Below, one piece after another: positions 17,295-26,291 of a DNA stretch of 64,000 nt. The notes beneath the pieces are model-generated. The model was not told the origin of the DNA and searched no databases. It saw only the letters and a program-made list of their open reading frames with translations. This DNA is from Comamonas testosteroni TK102. Lineage in GTDB: Bacteria > Pseudomonadota > Gammaproteobacteria > Burkholderiales > Burkholderiaceae_C. The position numbers and the translations under genes are program-made. The stretch is taken from NCBI RefSeq assembly GCF_000739375.1, contig NZ_CP006704.1, positions 4,340,001 through 4,404,000 on the forward strand. Reading direction: 5' to 3'. Within the stretch, counting starts at the first letter, position 1. Each line of letters starts with the position of its first letter.

Positions 17295-18356
17295 ATGAAG
17301 CGCCCGGCATCAAAGGGCAAACAGCCAGAAGCATCCAATACCCTCCGGCGGTTCTCTCCCCGTGCCAGGGTGCGCGAGTGGATGTTTGCGCGTCTGCCGC
17401 GCAGCGACCAACTCACGCTGACCCAGGGCAATGTCTACATCCTTCCCTCACGCGCGGGCTGGGCCATGCTGGCCACGCTGATCGTGCTACTGATCGCAGC
17501 CATCAACTACCAGCTCAATCTGGGCTATCTGCTCACGTTTCTGCTAGCAGGCAGCGCCGCCGCCAGCATGGTTGTGGGCCATGGCAATCTGCGCGGTCTG
17601 CAACTGAGCCTCGGCGGCGCAGGTTCGCAAGGCAATGCATCGGGCGGCTGTTTTGCCCATGCGCCCTGCCCTATGCATATCAGTCTGCACAATGCCCGCC
17701 GCTCGCGCCGCTGGGGCATAGGCCTCGCCTTGCACCAGGCCCGGCAAAGCGCTGATCACTCTGATGCCTGGACCTGGGTCGATATCCCCGAGCAGGGCAG
17801 CACCGCCGTGCAGCTGAGCTTCATGCCCACGCGCCGCGGCCGGCAGGAGCTGCCCGCCGTCTCCATACTCACTCGCTACCCGCTGGGCGCATTTCGCGTC
17901 TGGGCTCTATGGCGGCCCCACACCGAAGTCTGGGTCTATCCCGCACCTGAAACCCATGCCCCGCCGCTGCCAGCCGCCAGTCCCGGAGCCGGCGGCCAAA
18001 GCAGTGCCCAGGTGCGCAGCGGTGACGAATTCGATGGCGTGCGCAGCTATCAGAATGGCGACCCGCTCAAGCTGGTGGTGTGGAAGAAAGCGGCTCAGTC
18101 CTTTGCAACAGGCGGTCACCAGTTGGTCAGCCGCGACCGGCCCATGGCCCACCATCACCGGCTCTGGCTTGATGTACGCCATACCGGCCTGGCCGACCAT
18201 GAGGCGCGTCTGTCCCGCCTTGCCGCCTGGGTGCTGATGGCTCAGCAGCAAGGCCGCACCTGGGGCCTGCGCCTGCCGGGCGGCCAGGAGATCGCACCGG
18301 CCAGCGGTGCACAGCACACCACGCGCTGCCTCGAAGCATTGGCCGCCTGCCCATGA
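17295..18356 (+). CDS. DUF58 domain-containing protein
   Basis: A 353-residue membrane-anchored protein. Two hydrophobic segments near 55-100 (AMLATLIVLLIAAINYQL, then GYLLTFLLAGSAAASMVVG) are followed by a soluble part with the DUF58 core: GDEFDGVRSYQNGDPLKLVV and WKKAAQSFATGGHQL. ATG 17295 begins the family alignment; the open frame extends 15 codons upstream. It lies 31 bases after the MoxR gene and about 80 bases before the transglutaminase start. Function is unknown but linked to MoxR-assisted assembly or cell-envelope work. Confidence 0.88.
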   Translation: MKRPASKGKQPEASNTLRRFSPRARVREWMFARLPRSDQLTLTQGNVYILPSRAGWAMLATLIVLLIAAINYQLNLGYLLTFLLAGSAAASMVVGHGNLRGLQLSLGGAGSQGNASGGCFAHAPCPMHISLHNARRSRRWGIGLALHQARQSADHSDAWTWVDIPEQGSTAVQLSFMPTRRGRQELPAVSILTRYPLGAFRVWALWRPHTEVWVYPAPETHAPPLPAASPGAGGQSSAQVRSGDEFDGVRSYQNGDPLKLVVWKKAAQSFATGGHQLVSRDRPMAHHHRLWLDVRHTGLADHEARLSRLAAWVLMAQQQGRTWGLRLPGGQEIAPASGAQHTTRCLEALAACP

Positions 18357-18438
18357 AAAAACACAGCACACACGTTCTCCGCAGCGAGTGGTCACTGCCC
18401 GTCCGCAAGACGAATCCTCATCCCGGGGGAGCCCGGCG

Positions 18439-20560
18439 ATGAACAACACCGCAACCTTCGGAAGGCCCATACAGGGCAGCTGGCGACAGCGCCTGACGGC
18501 CCTGCCGCGCGATGCACGAGACACCCTGTTTCTGCTCGCCGTCATCGCCTGGATCATGCTGCCGCAGATCCAGCACACTGCCTGGTGGACCTGCACCTTT
18601 GCCGCAGCCCTGTTGCTATGGCGCGCGCGCCTGGCACTGACGGGTGCCCCCCTACCCGGCCGCTGGGTGCTGGCGGGCACACTGGCTGTTGCCATTGCAG
18701 CCACCTGGGCTACGCACAAGACCATTGTGGGCCGCGATGCCGGTGTGACCCTGATCGTCATGCTGCTGGCGCTCAAGACACTGGAACTGCGCGCCCGGCG
18801 CGATGCCATGGTGGTGTTCTTTCTGGGCTTCTTCGTGTTGCTCAGCAATTTTTTCTATTCCCAGTCCCTGCCCACCGCCGTGGCCATGGTCCTGGGACTG
18901 ATGGGCCTGCTCACGGCCCTGGTCAATGCCCATATGACGGCGGGCAAGCCGCCATTGATGCAGGCACTGCGCACCGCGAGCGGGCTTGCACTCTGGGGCG
19001 CGCCCGTGATGGTGGCGCTGTTTCTGTTCTTTCCGCGCATGGCGCCGCTATGGGGCGTACCGTCCGACGATATGGCCGGTCGCTCGGGCCTGTCCGAAAA
19101 CATGCGCGTGGGCGAAGTCGCCGCGCTGGCTCTGGACGATAGCGTAGCCCTGCGCATCCGATTCGATACTCCCGGAGGCCAGGAGCCGCCCGCCAACACC
19201 CTGTACTTTCGCGGCCCCGTGCTCAGCCAGTTCGATGGTCGCAACTGGCAGGCCGACCCTGTGCTTGACGCCATGGCGATGCCTCAGCTGCGCGTGAGCG
19301 GAGAGCCCGTTCGCTATCAGATGCTGATCGAGCCCAGCAAGCGCCGCTGGCTGACGCTGCTGGACGCCGCCAGGGCCGAACCCCAGATTCCGCCGGGCGC
19401 CTCGGTAGGCAGGCTGCGCATGAGCTCCAGCCTCCAGTGGCTGAGCTGGCGCCCGATTACCGATGTGCTGCGTGTCGATGCCCAAAGCTATCTCGACTTC
19501 AGCCATGGACCACTGCAGCTCACGCCCGAGCTCAGGCGCTATCTGCAACTGCCAGCCGGCAGCAACCCGCGCACACGGGCTTTGGGCGAACAATTGCGGG
19601 CCGAATTGCGCGCTCAACCGGGCACCGATGCGGATACGGACAGGCTGATCGCTGCCGCCATGCAGCGCCTGAAAACCGGCGGCTACACCTACACACTGGA
19701 TCCCGGCGTGGTGGACAGCGTCCACACCGCCGATGACTTCTGGTTCGACAGCAAGCAAGGCTTTTGTGAGCACATCGCCTCAGCCTTTGCCGTGCTCATG
19801 CGCGGCATGGGAGTCCCCGCCCGCATCGTGACCGGCTACCAGGGCGGCGACCGCAACAGCGTGGACAACTACTGGACCGTGCGCAACAGCGATGCCCATG
19901 CCTGGACCGAAGTCTGGATTGCCGGCCGGGGCTGGGTCCGTGTGGACCCGACGGGCGCTGTTGCACCCAGCCGGGTCGGCCAGTTCCAGCGCCTGAGTGC
20001 CCCCCCCCGGCGCCTTTGCCAGCGCCGTTGGCAACTTCGTCGATACCGGCACGCTGGAGAAGCTGCGTGCCGTCTGGGAGGCCGTCAACAACCGCTGGAA
20101 CCAGTGGGTGATCAACTACACCCAAAGCCGTCAGCTCAATCTGTTGCAGAGCCTGGGCTTCGAGTCGCCGAGCTGGACGGATCTGCTGCGCCTGCTGGCG
20201 GGCAGCTTGAGCGCTCTGGCGCTGCTGTGGCTGATCTGGGCCCGCGCCACACGACCGCAGCGCGATGGCTGGGCTCAGCTCATGCACACTGCCAGGCTGC
20301 GGCTGAAGCGCGCCGGCATAGCAAGTAGCGCCAGCGATTCTGCACGCAGCCTCTCGCGCCGCGTGCAGGAGCGCTGGGCCGAGGAATCAGCATCCGCCTC
20401 CATGGCTGCGGCCTTATCCGACTGGCTGCTGGACATGGAGAGGCTACGCTATGCACCATCCTCCAGCACCGAAGCCAACGAACTGAAGATCTTGCGCCGG
20501 CGCTGGCAGTCCATCCTGAAGCAGCGCTGGCCCCAAAACCATCAAGAATTAAAAACATGA
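18439..20560 (+). CDS. TgpA-like transglutaminase (DUF3488/DUF4129), frameshifted
   Basis: An inner-membrane protein with N-terminal helices (about 25-200) and a periplasmic transglutaminase-like domain with full triad Cys443 (GFCEHIASAF), His487 (SDAHAWTEVW) and Asp503 (VRVDPTGAVAP). The frame breaks at a run of nine C (20000-20008, about residue 521): the uninterrupted frame runs on to 20328 with a nonsense tail, while the natural C-terminal part (GAFASAVGNFVDTGTLEKLR, a membrane segment near 20200, a DUF4129 tail) is in the +1 frame to 20560. With eight C the gene would encode one 706-residue protein. ATG 18439 follows GGGGGAG at 7 bases. It overlaps mltB by 4 bases. The cause could be sequencing error, phase variation or real decay. 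Confidence 0.88.
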
Positions 20561-21699
20561 GCATTCACCCTAATCAGAGCAATCGTTTCAGGACTAGAAC
20601 ATTGAGCACTCTGGCCCTGTGCCTGCTGACCGCCGGCGCCATCGCCGCACCGGCCAAAAAGGCCGTCCGCAAGGCGGCACCGGCAGCAGCAGTCACGGCT
20701 GCAGCCGCTACGGCCGTGGCCTATGCCGGTCGGAGCGATGCCATGCAACTGGCCGACGAAATCGCTGCCCGCCGCGATCTGCCTGTCGACTGGGTGCGCG
20801 CACAACTGAGCGAGGCACGCAATATGCCCGTGGTCACACGCCTGGTGACCCCGGCTGGCAAGACCTTTGTGAAGAACTGGACGGTGTACCGCAGCCGCTT
20901 CATCGACCCTGTGCGCATACGCGCCGGCGTGCAATTCTGGCAGGCCAACCGCCAGGCACTCGCGCGTGCCGAGCAGCAGTTCGGTGTGCCCGCAGAGATC
21001 ATCGTCGGCATCATCGGCGTGGAAACCATTTACGGCCGCAACATGGGCAACTTTCGCGTGATGGATGCACTGGCGACGCTGGCACTGGATTTTCCGCAGG
21101 CCCACCCCCGGGCACAGGCCCGCAGCGACTACTTCCGTGGCGAGCTCGAGCAGGTGCTGGTCACGGCCAGCCGCACGGGCAGCGACCCGTTTGCCCTGCG
21201 CGGCAGCTATGCCGGCGCCATGGGCCTGGGTCAGTTCATGCCCACCAGCTGGGACAAATACGCAGTCGACTTTGACGGTGACGGTCGCATTGACCTGTTC
21301 AACAGCGCCACCGACGCCATTGGCTCGGTCGCCAACTACTTCGTCGGCCACGGCTGGAAGCCGGGCCTGCCGACGGCGTTTACCGTGGACATGCGCGCCC
21401 AGGGAGAGAATCTGGCAACCCTGCTGGCGCCCGATATCAACCCCACGTTCACGGCCGCGCAGATGGCAGAACGCGAAGTGCGGGTGCTCGGCGCCGACAG
21501 CTATGAGCGTCCACTGGCGCTCATAGAGCTGAAGAACGGCAGCTCCGGCCCCACGGAGTACATCGCGGGTACCGAGAATTTCTACGTCATCACGCGCTAT
21601 AACTGGTCAGCGTTCTATGCGCTGTCGGTGATAGAGCTGGGACGTGAGGTACATGAAGCCTATCTGGCCAGCCAGACCGCCTCTGCTAAACGCAACTAG
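20557..21699 (+). CDS. mltB: Membrane-bound lytic murein transglycosylase B
   Basis: A 380-residue peptidoglycan lyase with a signal sequence (TLSTLALCLLTAGAIAAPAK, no lipobox, so probably periplasmic rather than lipid-anchored). The catalytic Glu156 is in GIIGVETIYGRNMGNFRVMD; YAGAMGLGQFMPTSWDKYAV and VDFDGDGRIDLFNSATDAIG are classic MltB segments. The ATG overlaps the transglutaminase stop (ATGA), so the two are translationally coupled; that links the MoxR-DUF58-transglutaminase set to cell-wall processing. Confidence 0.96.
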   Translation: MSIHPNQSNRFRTRTLSTLALCLLTAGAIAAPAKKAVRKAAPAAAVTAAAATAVAYAGRSDAMQLADEIAARRDLPVDWVRAQLSEARNMPVVTRLVTPAGKTFVKNWTVYRSRFIDPVRIRAGVQFWQANRQALARAEQQFGVPAEIIVGIIGVETIYGRNMGNFRVMDALATLALDFPQAHPRAQARSDYFRGELEQVLVTASRTGSDPFALRGSYAGAMGLGQFMPTSWDKYAVDFDGDGRIDLFNSATDAIGSVANYFVGHGWKPGLPTAFTVDMRAQGENLATLLAPDINPTFTAAQMAEREVRVLGADSYERPLALIELKNGSSGPTEYIAGTENFYVITRYNWSAFYALSVIELGREVHEAYLASQTASAKRN

Positions 21700-21711
21700 A
21701 TTAATTCGGGC

Positions 21712-21738
21712 GCCAGCGCTTTCCCAATAAGCGCTGGC
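21712..21738. terminator. Hairpin between convergent mltB and binding-protein genes
   Basis: GCCAGCGCTT (21712-21721) pairs perfectly with AAGCGCTGGC (21729-21738), loop of 7. There is no T-run. The sequence style (AAGCGCTGGCAGCTATTGATT) resembles a dispersed Comamonadaceae intergenic element, an inference from memory of such sequences. Confidence 0.6.
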
Positions 21739-21767
21739 AGCTATTGATTCGATAGTTATCCAGCCAC

Positions 21768-23060
21768 TCAAAAGCGCTTCATCTGGCACTGGCCGGGCAT
21801 CTCGGCCCTGGCCGCCGCAATCTCTCGCACGACCTTGAAGCCGTAGCCCGAGCCTTCTACATCGAAGTCCACGCCAGCACTGCCTCTTTTTTCCATCATG
21901 CCCACCACCAGCGATTGCTGAAACTGGTGGTCTGTCGCCCGCATGCTGCCCGAGCGTCCCGCCATCTGCACCCTGGCATGCTCCATGGCGTGGGCCACGG
22001 CGACGGTGTCCGTGCTGCCGGCTTTTTCGAGGCTCTGTGCCAGAGCCTCGATCATGAGCTGCATGCGCATATGCACATAGTCGTCCTGAGGCCTGGGAAA
22101 GCGCTGGCGGAAGGACTGGTAGAAGGCCCGGCTCTCTGCCGTGGGCACATTCGGCAGCCAGTCGGCCACGGCCAGCACCTTGCCCACACCGGCATCACCC
22201 AAGGCCGCCGGGGCGCCCAGGGCATTGCCGTAGAAGGTGTAGAAACGCCCTTCGTAGCCTGCCTCGCGCGCTGCCTTGACCAGCAGCATCAAATCGTTGC
22301 CCCAGTTGCCGGTGATCACGGCCTGGGCGCCGCTTTGCTTGATCTTGACCGCATAAGGCGCAAAGTCCTTGACGCGCCCCACAGGGTGCAGCTCGTCGCC
22401 CACGATGCGCACATCGGGGCGCTGCGCGGCAAGCTGGCGCCTGGCCTCGCGCAGCACGGCCTGGCCAAAGCTGTAGTCCTGTCCGATCAGATAGGCGCTG
22501 TCCACGGCCTTATCGTCCTTGATGACCTCCATCAACGCGGCCATGCGCATATCGGCATGGGCATCAAAACGGAAATGCCAGAAGCTGCAGCGCTCGTTGG
22601 TCAGTGCCGGATCCACCGCCGAGTAGTTCAGGTACAGCACGCGGCGCGAAGGGTCGCGGCTGTTGTGCTTGTCGATGGCGTCGAGAAGCGCTGCCGCCGT
22701 GGCCGATGAATTGCCCTGCATGATGATGCGCGCACCATTGTCTATGGCTGAGCGCAACGCCGACAGCGCCTCTTCATTCTGGCCTTTGCTGTCATAGCGC
22801 TCTATCACGAGCTCATGCAGACCGTCGGCCAGGCGCACACCACCACGCGCGTTCACCCGCTCGGTCGCCCACAGCAGGTTGCGGAACACGGCCTCGCCCG
22901 TGTTCGCAAACGGACCCGAAAGGCTCTCCACCAATGCCAGCTTGACGGGCTGCGCAAGCCCGGCCCTGGCTGCCGCCACCGCAGCGCCAGCAATGCCGAA
23001 CGGCGCGCATAGTAGTGGCAACTGCAGGTATTTCAAGGCATCACGGCGCAATTTATTCAT
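21768..23060 (-). CDS. ABC transporter substrate-binding protein, Peripla_BP_6 type
   Basis: A 430-residue periplasmic binding protein with an N-terminal export signal (about 1-36, ending AAARAGLAQ). VKLALVESLSGPFANTGEAV opens the mature domain; YLIGQDYSFGQAVLREARRQ and FAPYAVKIKQSGAQAVITGN are conserved in branched-chain-type receptors. ATG 23060 is used because AAGAGG is upstream and it starts the signal; the frame opens 11 codons earlier. No transporter partners are adjacent. The long variable C-terminal part suggests a ligand other than simple amino acids. It is divergent from the heat-shock gene and its leader overlaps that gene's putative promoter. Confidence 0.9.
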   Translation of the reverse strand: MNKLRRDALKYLQLPLLCAPFGIAGAAVAAARAGLAQPVKLALVESLSGPFANTGEAVFRNLLWATERVNARGGVRLADGLHELVIERYDSKGQNEEALSALRSAIDNGARIIMQGNSSATAAALLDAIDKHNSRDPSRRVLYLNYSAVDPALTNERCSFWHFRFDAHADMRMAALMEVIKDDKAVDSAYLIGQDYSFGQAVLREARRQLAAQRPDVRIVGDELHPVGRVKDFAPYAVKIKQSGAQAVITGNWGNDLMLLVKAAREAGYEGRFYTFYGNALGAPAALGDAGVGKVLAVADWLPNVPTAESRAFYQSFRQRFPRPQDDYVHMRMQLMIEALAQSLEKAGSTDTVAVAHAMEHARVQMAGRSGSMRATDHQFQQSLVVGMMEKRGSAGVDFDVEGSGYGFKVVREIAAARAEMPGQCQMKRF

Positions 23061-23071
23061 CAAAAAAACCT

Positions 23072-23101
23072 CTTGAAATGCGCTTGCCACCACCTACCTA
23101 T
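23072..23101 (+). promoter_or_regulatory. Putative heat-shock (sigma-32) promoter of the small heat-shock gene
   Basis: CTTGAAA (23072-23078) matches the sigma-32 -35 element exactly. After 14 bases comes CCTACCTAT (23093-23101), a partial match to the CCCCATNT -10 element. The start would fall about 45 bases before the gene. Confidence 0.55.
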
Positions 23102-23131
23102 GAGTCAAGCGGCAACAACGCAAGCCGCGCA

Positions 23132-23148
23132 GTTTAAAGGAGTTAAAC
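23132..23148 (+). promoter_or_regulatory. Ribosome site in a hairpin loop, possible RNA thermometer
   Basis: GTTTAA (23132-23137) pairs perfectly with TTAAAC (23143-23148) and the five-base loop is AGGAG, the ribosome-binding sequence of the next gene. A stem of one G-C and five A-U pairs would melt easily. An additional GCGGC/GCCGC pair lies just upstream (about 23109-23128). The structure is read by eye; folding is not computed. Confidence 0.5.
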
Positions 23149-23151
23149 ACC

Positions 23152-23535
23152 ATGTTCTTCGCCCCTGTGATGAGCCGTAATACCTTTGTATCCCCTCGCG
23201 CCGCCGACTTGGCCCTGCAACGTTTTCTGCAGGAAACCCTGGGCTCTGCAAGCCCTGTACAACGCCAGGTTCAGGTCAGCCGCGATGAAAAATTCACCAC
23301 ACTGACCCTGGATGTGCCTGGCCTGGCACGCGAGCAGCTCAAACTCTCGCTGGAAGGGACTGTCGCCAAGCTCGAGAGCGTGGAAGGCGCAGCCCGCCAG
23401 GTCAGATACAGCTGGGATCTGGGCCATGAAATCGATGCAGCCAACAGCAAGGCCAAGCTCGAGCATGGAGTGCTCACGCTGACCCTGGCCAAGCTCGAGC
23501 CCCAGAGCAAGGCCGTGACGCTGAGCATCGAATAA
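23152..23535 (+). CDS. Hsp20/alpha-crystallin family small heat-shock protein
   Basis: A 127-residue holdase chaperone. The alpha-crystallin domain spans about 36-127: [39 protein letters not shown] and the beta-strand [20 protein letters not shown], which holds the usual G-x-L motif. The N-terminal arm is short and there is almost no C-terminal extension (ends TLSIE), so the I-x-I anchor is missing. The ribosome site AGGAG is presented in a hairpin loop and a sigma-32-like promoter precedes it. A strong terminator follows. Confidence 0.9.
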   Translation: MFFAPVMSRNTFVSPRAADLALQRFLQETLGSASPVQRQVQVSRDEKFTTLTLDVPGLAREQLKLSLEGTVAKLESVEGAARQVRYSWDLGHEIDAANSKAKLEHGVLTLTLAKLEPQSKAVTLSIE

Positions 23536-23608
23536 GCGCTGCTTTTCGCCTACCGGTCTGCCTCATCCTTTCTTCCATCTCCTCTTAGCGGGGCCGACCG
23601 GAGGGCAC

Positions 23609-23642
23609 AAGCCCGCAATGCCAAAGCGTTGCGGGCTTTTTT
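23609..23642 (+). terminator. Intrinsic terminator of the small heat-shock gene
   Basis: AAGCCCGCAA (23609-23618) pairs with TTGCGGGCTT (23629-23638), then a T-run. Confidence 0.9.
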
Positions 23643-23809
23643 CATGTCAATGGCATGGCCGATTCCGACAGGTGAGCCGATTCGGCGCCTTGGCCTACAG
23701 GCGCCGGCTGCTGGCACATGTCGCGCTGCCATCTTCGATTCCTACACTGTGGGTTCAGTCGGGTGCATCACTGCCGCACCGCTTTCCAACCCGTTTGAGG
23801 AATTCACCC

Positions 23810-24412
23810 ATGGCAAAAGTGCTGGTTCTCTACTATTCCATGTACGGTCATATCGAAACCATGGCTCAGGCCGTGGCCGAAGGCGCACGCAGCGTCAGCG
23901 GTGCCGAGGTCACCATCAAGCGCGTGCCCGAAACCATGCCCGAGGATGTCTTCAAGAACGCAGGCGGCAAGGCCAATCAGGCCGCAGAGGTCGCCAGCCC
24001 CGCCGAGCTGGCCAACTACGATGCCATCCTGTTTGGCGTGCCCACGCGCTTTGGCAATATGCCGGGCCAGATGCGCAGCTTTCTCGACCAGACTGGCGGT
24101 CTCTGGGTCAAGGGGGCCTTGATCAACAAGATCGGCAGTGTCTTCACTTCGACCGGCACCGGCGGCGGCCAGGAAATGACGGCCACGACCACCTGGGCGA
24201 CGCTGGCCCATCACGGCATGATCATCGTGCCGCTGGGCTATCCGCTGCCCGAGCAGATCAATCTGAGCGCGGTCAAGGGCGGCAATTCGCCCTATGGGGC
24301 CTCCACCATTGCGGGCGCCGACGGTTCGCGCCAGCCTCATCCCGACGAGCTGAGCATTGCCCGCTACCAGGGCCAGAACGTAGCAAAACTGGCCGTGAAG
24401 CTTGCCGGATAA
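23810..24412 (+). CDS. wrbA: NAD(P)H:quinone oxidoreductase, WrbA type
   Basis: A 200-residue flavodoxin-like FMN enzyme that reduces quinones by two electrons and protects against redox stress. [20 protein letters not shown] holds the FMN phosphate loop (SMYGHIETM); [20 protein letters not shown] and [19 protein letters not shown] are diagnostic, as is [20 protein letters not shown] near 165. ATG 23810 has GAGGAA upstream. It is a single-gene unit ending at a bidirectional terminator. Confidence 0.96.
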   Translation: MAKVLVLYYSMYGHIETMAQAVAEGARSVSGAEVTIKRVPETMPEDVFKNAGGKANQAAEVASPAELANYDAILFGVPTRFGNMPGQMRSFLDQTGGLWVKGALINKIGSVFTSTGTGGGQEMTATTTWATLAHHGMIIVPLGYPLPEQINLSAVKGGNSPYGASTIAGADGSRQPHPDELSIARYQGQNVAKLAVKLAG

Positions 24413-24426
24413 GCGCAGGCAGCCAT

Positions 24427-24456
24427 GAAAAAAGCAGCCACCTGGGCTGCTTTTTT
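24427..24456. terminator. Bidirectional terminator between wrbA and tsaD
   Basis: AAAAAAGCAGCC (24428-24439) pairs with GGCTGCTTTTTT (24445-24456), giving T-runs on both strands. Confidence 0.92.
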
Positions 24457-24467
24457 GCGGTACGGAC

Positions 24468-25508
24468 TCACTTGAGCGAATCCAGCGGCCAGCGCGGCTT
24501 CACATCGAACGCATATTCATGCTGTGCCTGCTCGCGTCCCGCCTGTATGCGCATGGCGGCAGCCATGGCAATCATGGCGCCGTTGTCGGTGCACAAATGC
24601 AGCTCGGGGTAATGCACGCGGATCTTGTGCTTGGCGCAGGCCTCATTGAGCTGTTCGCGCAACTGCTTGTTGGCTCCCACACCTCCCGCCACCACCACCC
24701 GCTTCATGCCGGTCTGCTTGAGTGCAGCCATGGTTTTCCTGACCAGCACATCCACAATCGCGGCCTGCGTGCTGGCGGCCAGATCGGCCTTGCGCGCTTC
24801 CAGCTCGTCACCCAACTTCTTGGCCTGGGTCAATACGGCCGTCTTGAGGCCGGCAAACGAGAAGTCCAGATCGCCCGAATGCAGCAGGGGACGAGGCAGC
24901 TTGAAGGCTTGGGGATCGCCGCCCTCCGCCAGCTTGGAGAGCACAGGACCGCCCGGATAGGGCAAGCCCATGAGCTTGGCCGATTTGTCGAAAGCCTCGC
25001 CCGCCGCATCGTCGATGGTTTCACCCAGGATTTCATATTCGCCCACGCCGTCCACACGCATGAGCTGGGTGTGGCCACCCGAGACCAGCAAGGCCACGAA
25101 CGGGAACTCCGGCGGGTCGGCACTGAGAAAGGGCGAGAGCAGATGGCCTTCGAGGTGGTGCACGCCCAGCACGGGCTTGTCCAGCGCTGCCGCCATGGCA
25201 CAAGCCGCACCGGAGCCGACCAGCAGAGCCCCGGCAAGGCCTGGGCCGCGTGTAAAGGCAATCACATCGACATTGTCGAGTTGCTCCCCGGATTCGACCA
25301 GCACCTTCTCGGTCAGCGGCAACACGCGGCGAATATGGTCACGGCTGGCCAGCTCGGGCACCACGCCGCCATAGGCGCGATGCATTTCAATCTGGCTGTG
25401 CAGCGCATGACTCAGCAAGGTGGGCACACCTTGGCCGTCCGGCGTGCGCACCAGGGCCACACCGGTTTCATCACAAGAGGATTCGATTCCCAGGATCAGC
25501 AAACTCAT
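24468..25508 (-). CDS. tsaD: tRNA N6-adenosine threonylcarbamoyltransferase
   Basis: A 346-residue ASKHA-fold enzyme that, with TsaB and TsaE, puts the t6A modification on A37 of ANN-decoding tRNAs. It starts [20 protein letters not shown]; metal ligands His118 and His122 are in [28 protein letters not shown] is the nucleotide loop and [16 protein letters not shown] the C-terminal signature. An essential housekeeping gene of normal length. The S21 gene often seen next to tsaD in other bacteria lies elsewhere in this window. Confidence 0.98.
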   Translation of the reverse strand: MSLLILGIESSCDETGVALVRTPDGQGVPTLLSHALHSQIEMHRAYGGVVPELASRDHIRRVLPLTEKVLVESGEQLDNVDVIAFTRGPGLAGALLVGSGAACAMAAALDKPVLGVHHLEGHLLSPFLSADPPEFPFVALLVSGGHTQLMRVDGVGEYEILGETIDDAAGEAFDKSAKLMGLPYPGGPVLSKLAEGGDPQAFKLPRPLLHSGDLDFSFAGLKTAVLTQAKKLGDELEARKADLAASTQAAIVDVLVRKTMAALKQTGMKRVVVAGGVGANKQLREQLNEACAKHKIRVHYPELHLCTDNGAMIAMAAAMRIQAGREQAQHEYAFDVKPRWPLDSLK

Positions 25509-25546
25509 GGCCGCAAGTGTAGAACTTGCGCCCTCCAGATGCAGGA

Positions 25547-25573
25547 AAGGCGGACATTAGCCCTGTCCGCCTT
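25547..25573. repeat. Perfect hairpin upstream of tsaD
   Basis: AAGGCGGACA (25547-25556) and TGTCCGCCTT (25564-25573) form a 10-base perfect inverted repeat with a 7-base loop, 39 bases upstream of the tsaD start. It could be the terminator of the CBS-domain gene or an operator; no strong T-run follows on either strand. Confidence 0.6.
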
Positions 25574-25584
25574 CACTATTCCAC

Positions 25585-25661
25585 GACTTACGCAAAACGG
25601 GTTCAGACCGAGCGACTGCTTCAGAAGGCAGGCCGTTGTTACATTCTTGTTTGCGTAAGTC
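25585..25661. mobile_element. MITE-like 77-base element with 12-base terminal inverted repeats
   Basis: GACTTACGCAAA (25585-25596) and TTTGCGTAAGTC (25650-25661) are perfect inverted copies flanking 53 bases with no coding capacity. This is the layout of a non-autonomous transposon remnant. No target-site duplication is obvious, and the parent element is not in the window. Confidence 0.45.
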
Positions 25662-25682
25662 CCATATTCAATTCACAGCAGC

Positions 25683-26138
25683 CTAGGGCTGATTCACATT
25701 GGGTGTCCCGGAAATATAGTGCTCCAGCTGATGGATCGTGAACTGCTGGGCCGAGATGATTTCCTTGACGATGTCGCCAATCGAAATCAGCCCCTGCAGT
25801 TCGCGGGTCTCGTTGATCACGGGCAGATGGCGCATGCGATTGCTGGTCATCAGCGACATGCACTCCTCGCTGGTCTGGCGCGGCAGCACGCAATGCACCT
25901 TGCGCGTCATGACCTCGTCCACGCGTGTGCTGGCCGAGCTTCGACCCTGCAGCGCGATCTTGCGAGCGTAGTCGCGCTCGGTCACGATACCGGCGATATC
26001 GCCACCTTCGAGCACCAGCAGCGCGCCAATGCTTTTTTCCGCCATGAGCTGCAGCGCAGCCAGCATGGTGTCGGAGGGAGAAACGCTGTAGATAGTACTG
26101 TTGCCCTTGGCGCGCAGAATTTCGGCGACGGTCGTCAT
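25683..26138 (-). CDS. CBS domain protein
   Basis: A 151-residue protein made of a CBS pair: domain one about 8-60 (TIYSVSPSDTMLAALQLMAE, then GIVTERDYARKI) and domain two about 72-130 (VMTRKVHCVLPRQTSEECMS, LPVINETRELQGLISIGDIV). Such stand-alone pairs bind adenine nucleotides and act as energy sensors. There is no fused catalytic domain. ATG 26138 has AAAGGAG at good spacing. The target is unknown and the neighbours give no clue. Confidence 0.92.
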   Translation of the reverse strand: MTTVAEILRAKGNSTIYSVSPSDTMLAALQLMAEKSIGALLVLEGGDIAGIVTERDYARKIALQGRSSASTRVDEVMTRKVHCVLPRQTSEECMSLMTSNRMRHLPVINETRELQGLISIGDIVKEIISAQQFTIHQLEHYISGTPNVNQP

Positions 26139-26243
26139 CTGGTTCTCCTTTCTGGATCGGCCCGTCATGCAAAACGCATGACGACATGACCAGTGTGAGA
26201 ATCCTGCTGCATTGCGGCAATCAGGCTATGCCCGTATACAAAA

Positions 26244-26269
26244 ACAAAAAAGGCAGCCAAAGCTGCCTT
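26244..26269 (-). terminator. Intrinsic terminator of the DUF937 gene
   Basis: AAGGCAGC (26250-26257) and GCTGCCTT (26262-26269) with a 4-base loop; on the minus strand a long T-rich tail follows. Confidence 0.88.
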
Positions 26270-26291
26270 GATACTGTCACCCAATCGCGGC

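Noticed and set aside
19997..20560. Separate gene for the 187-residue frame at the transglutaminase end
   Set aside because: It continues the TgpA family C-terminal domain and is joined to the upstream frame by removing one C; no start signal of its own is seen.
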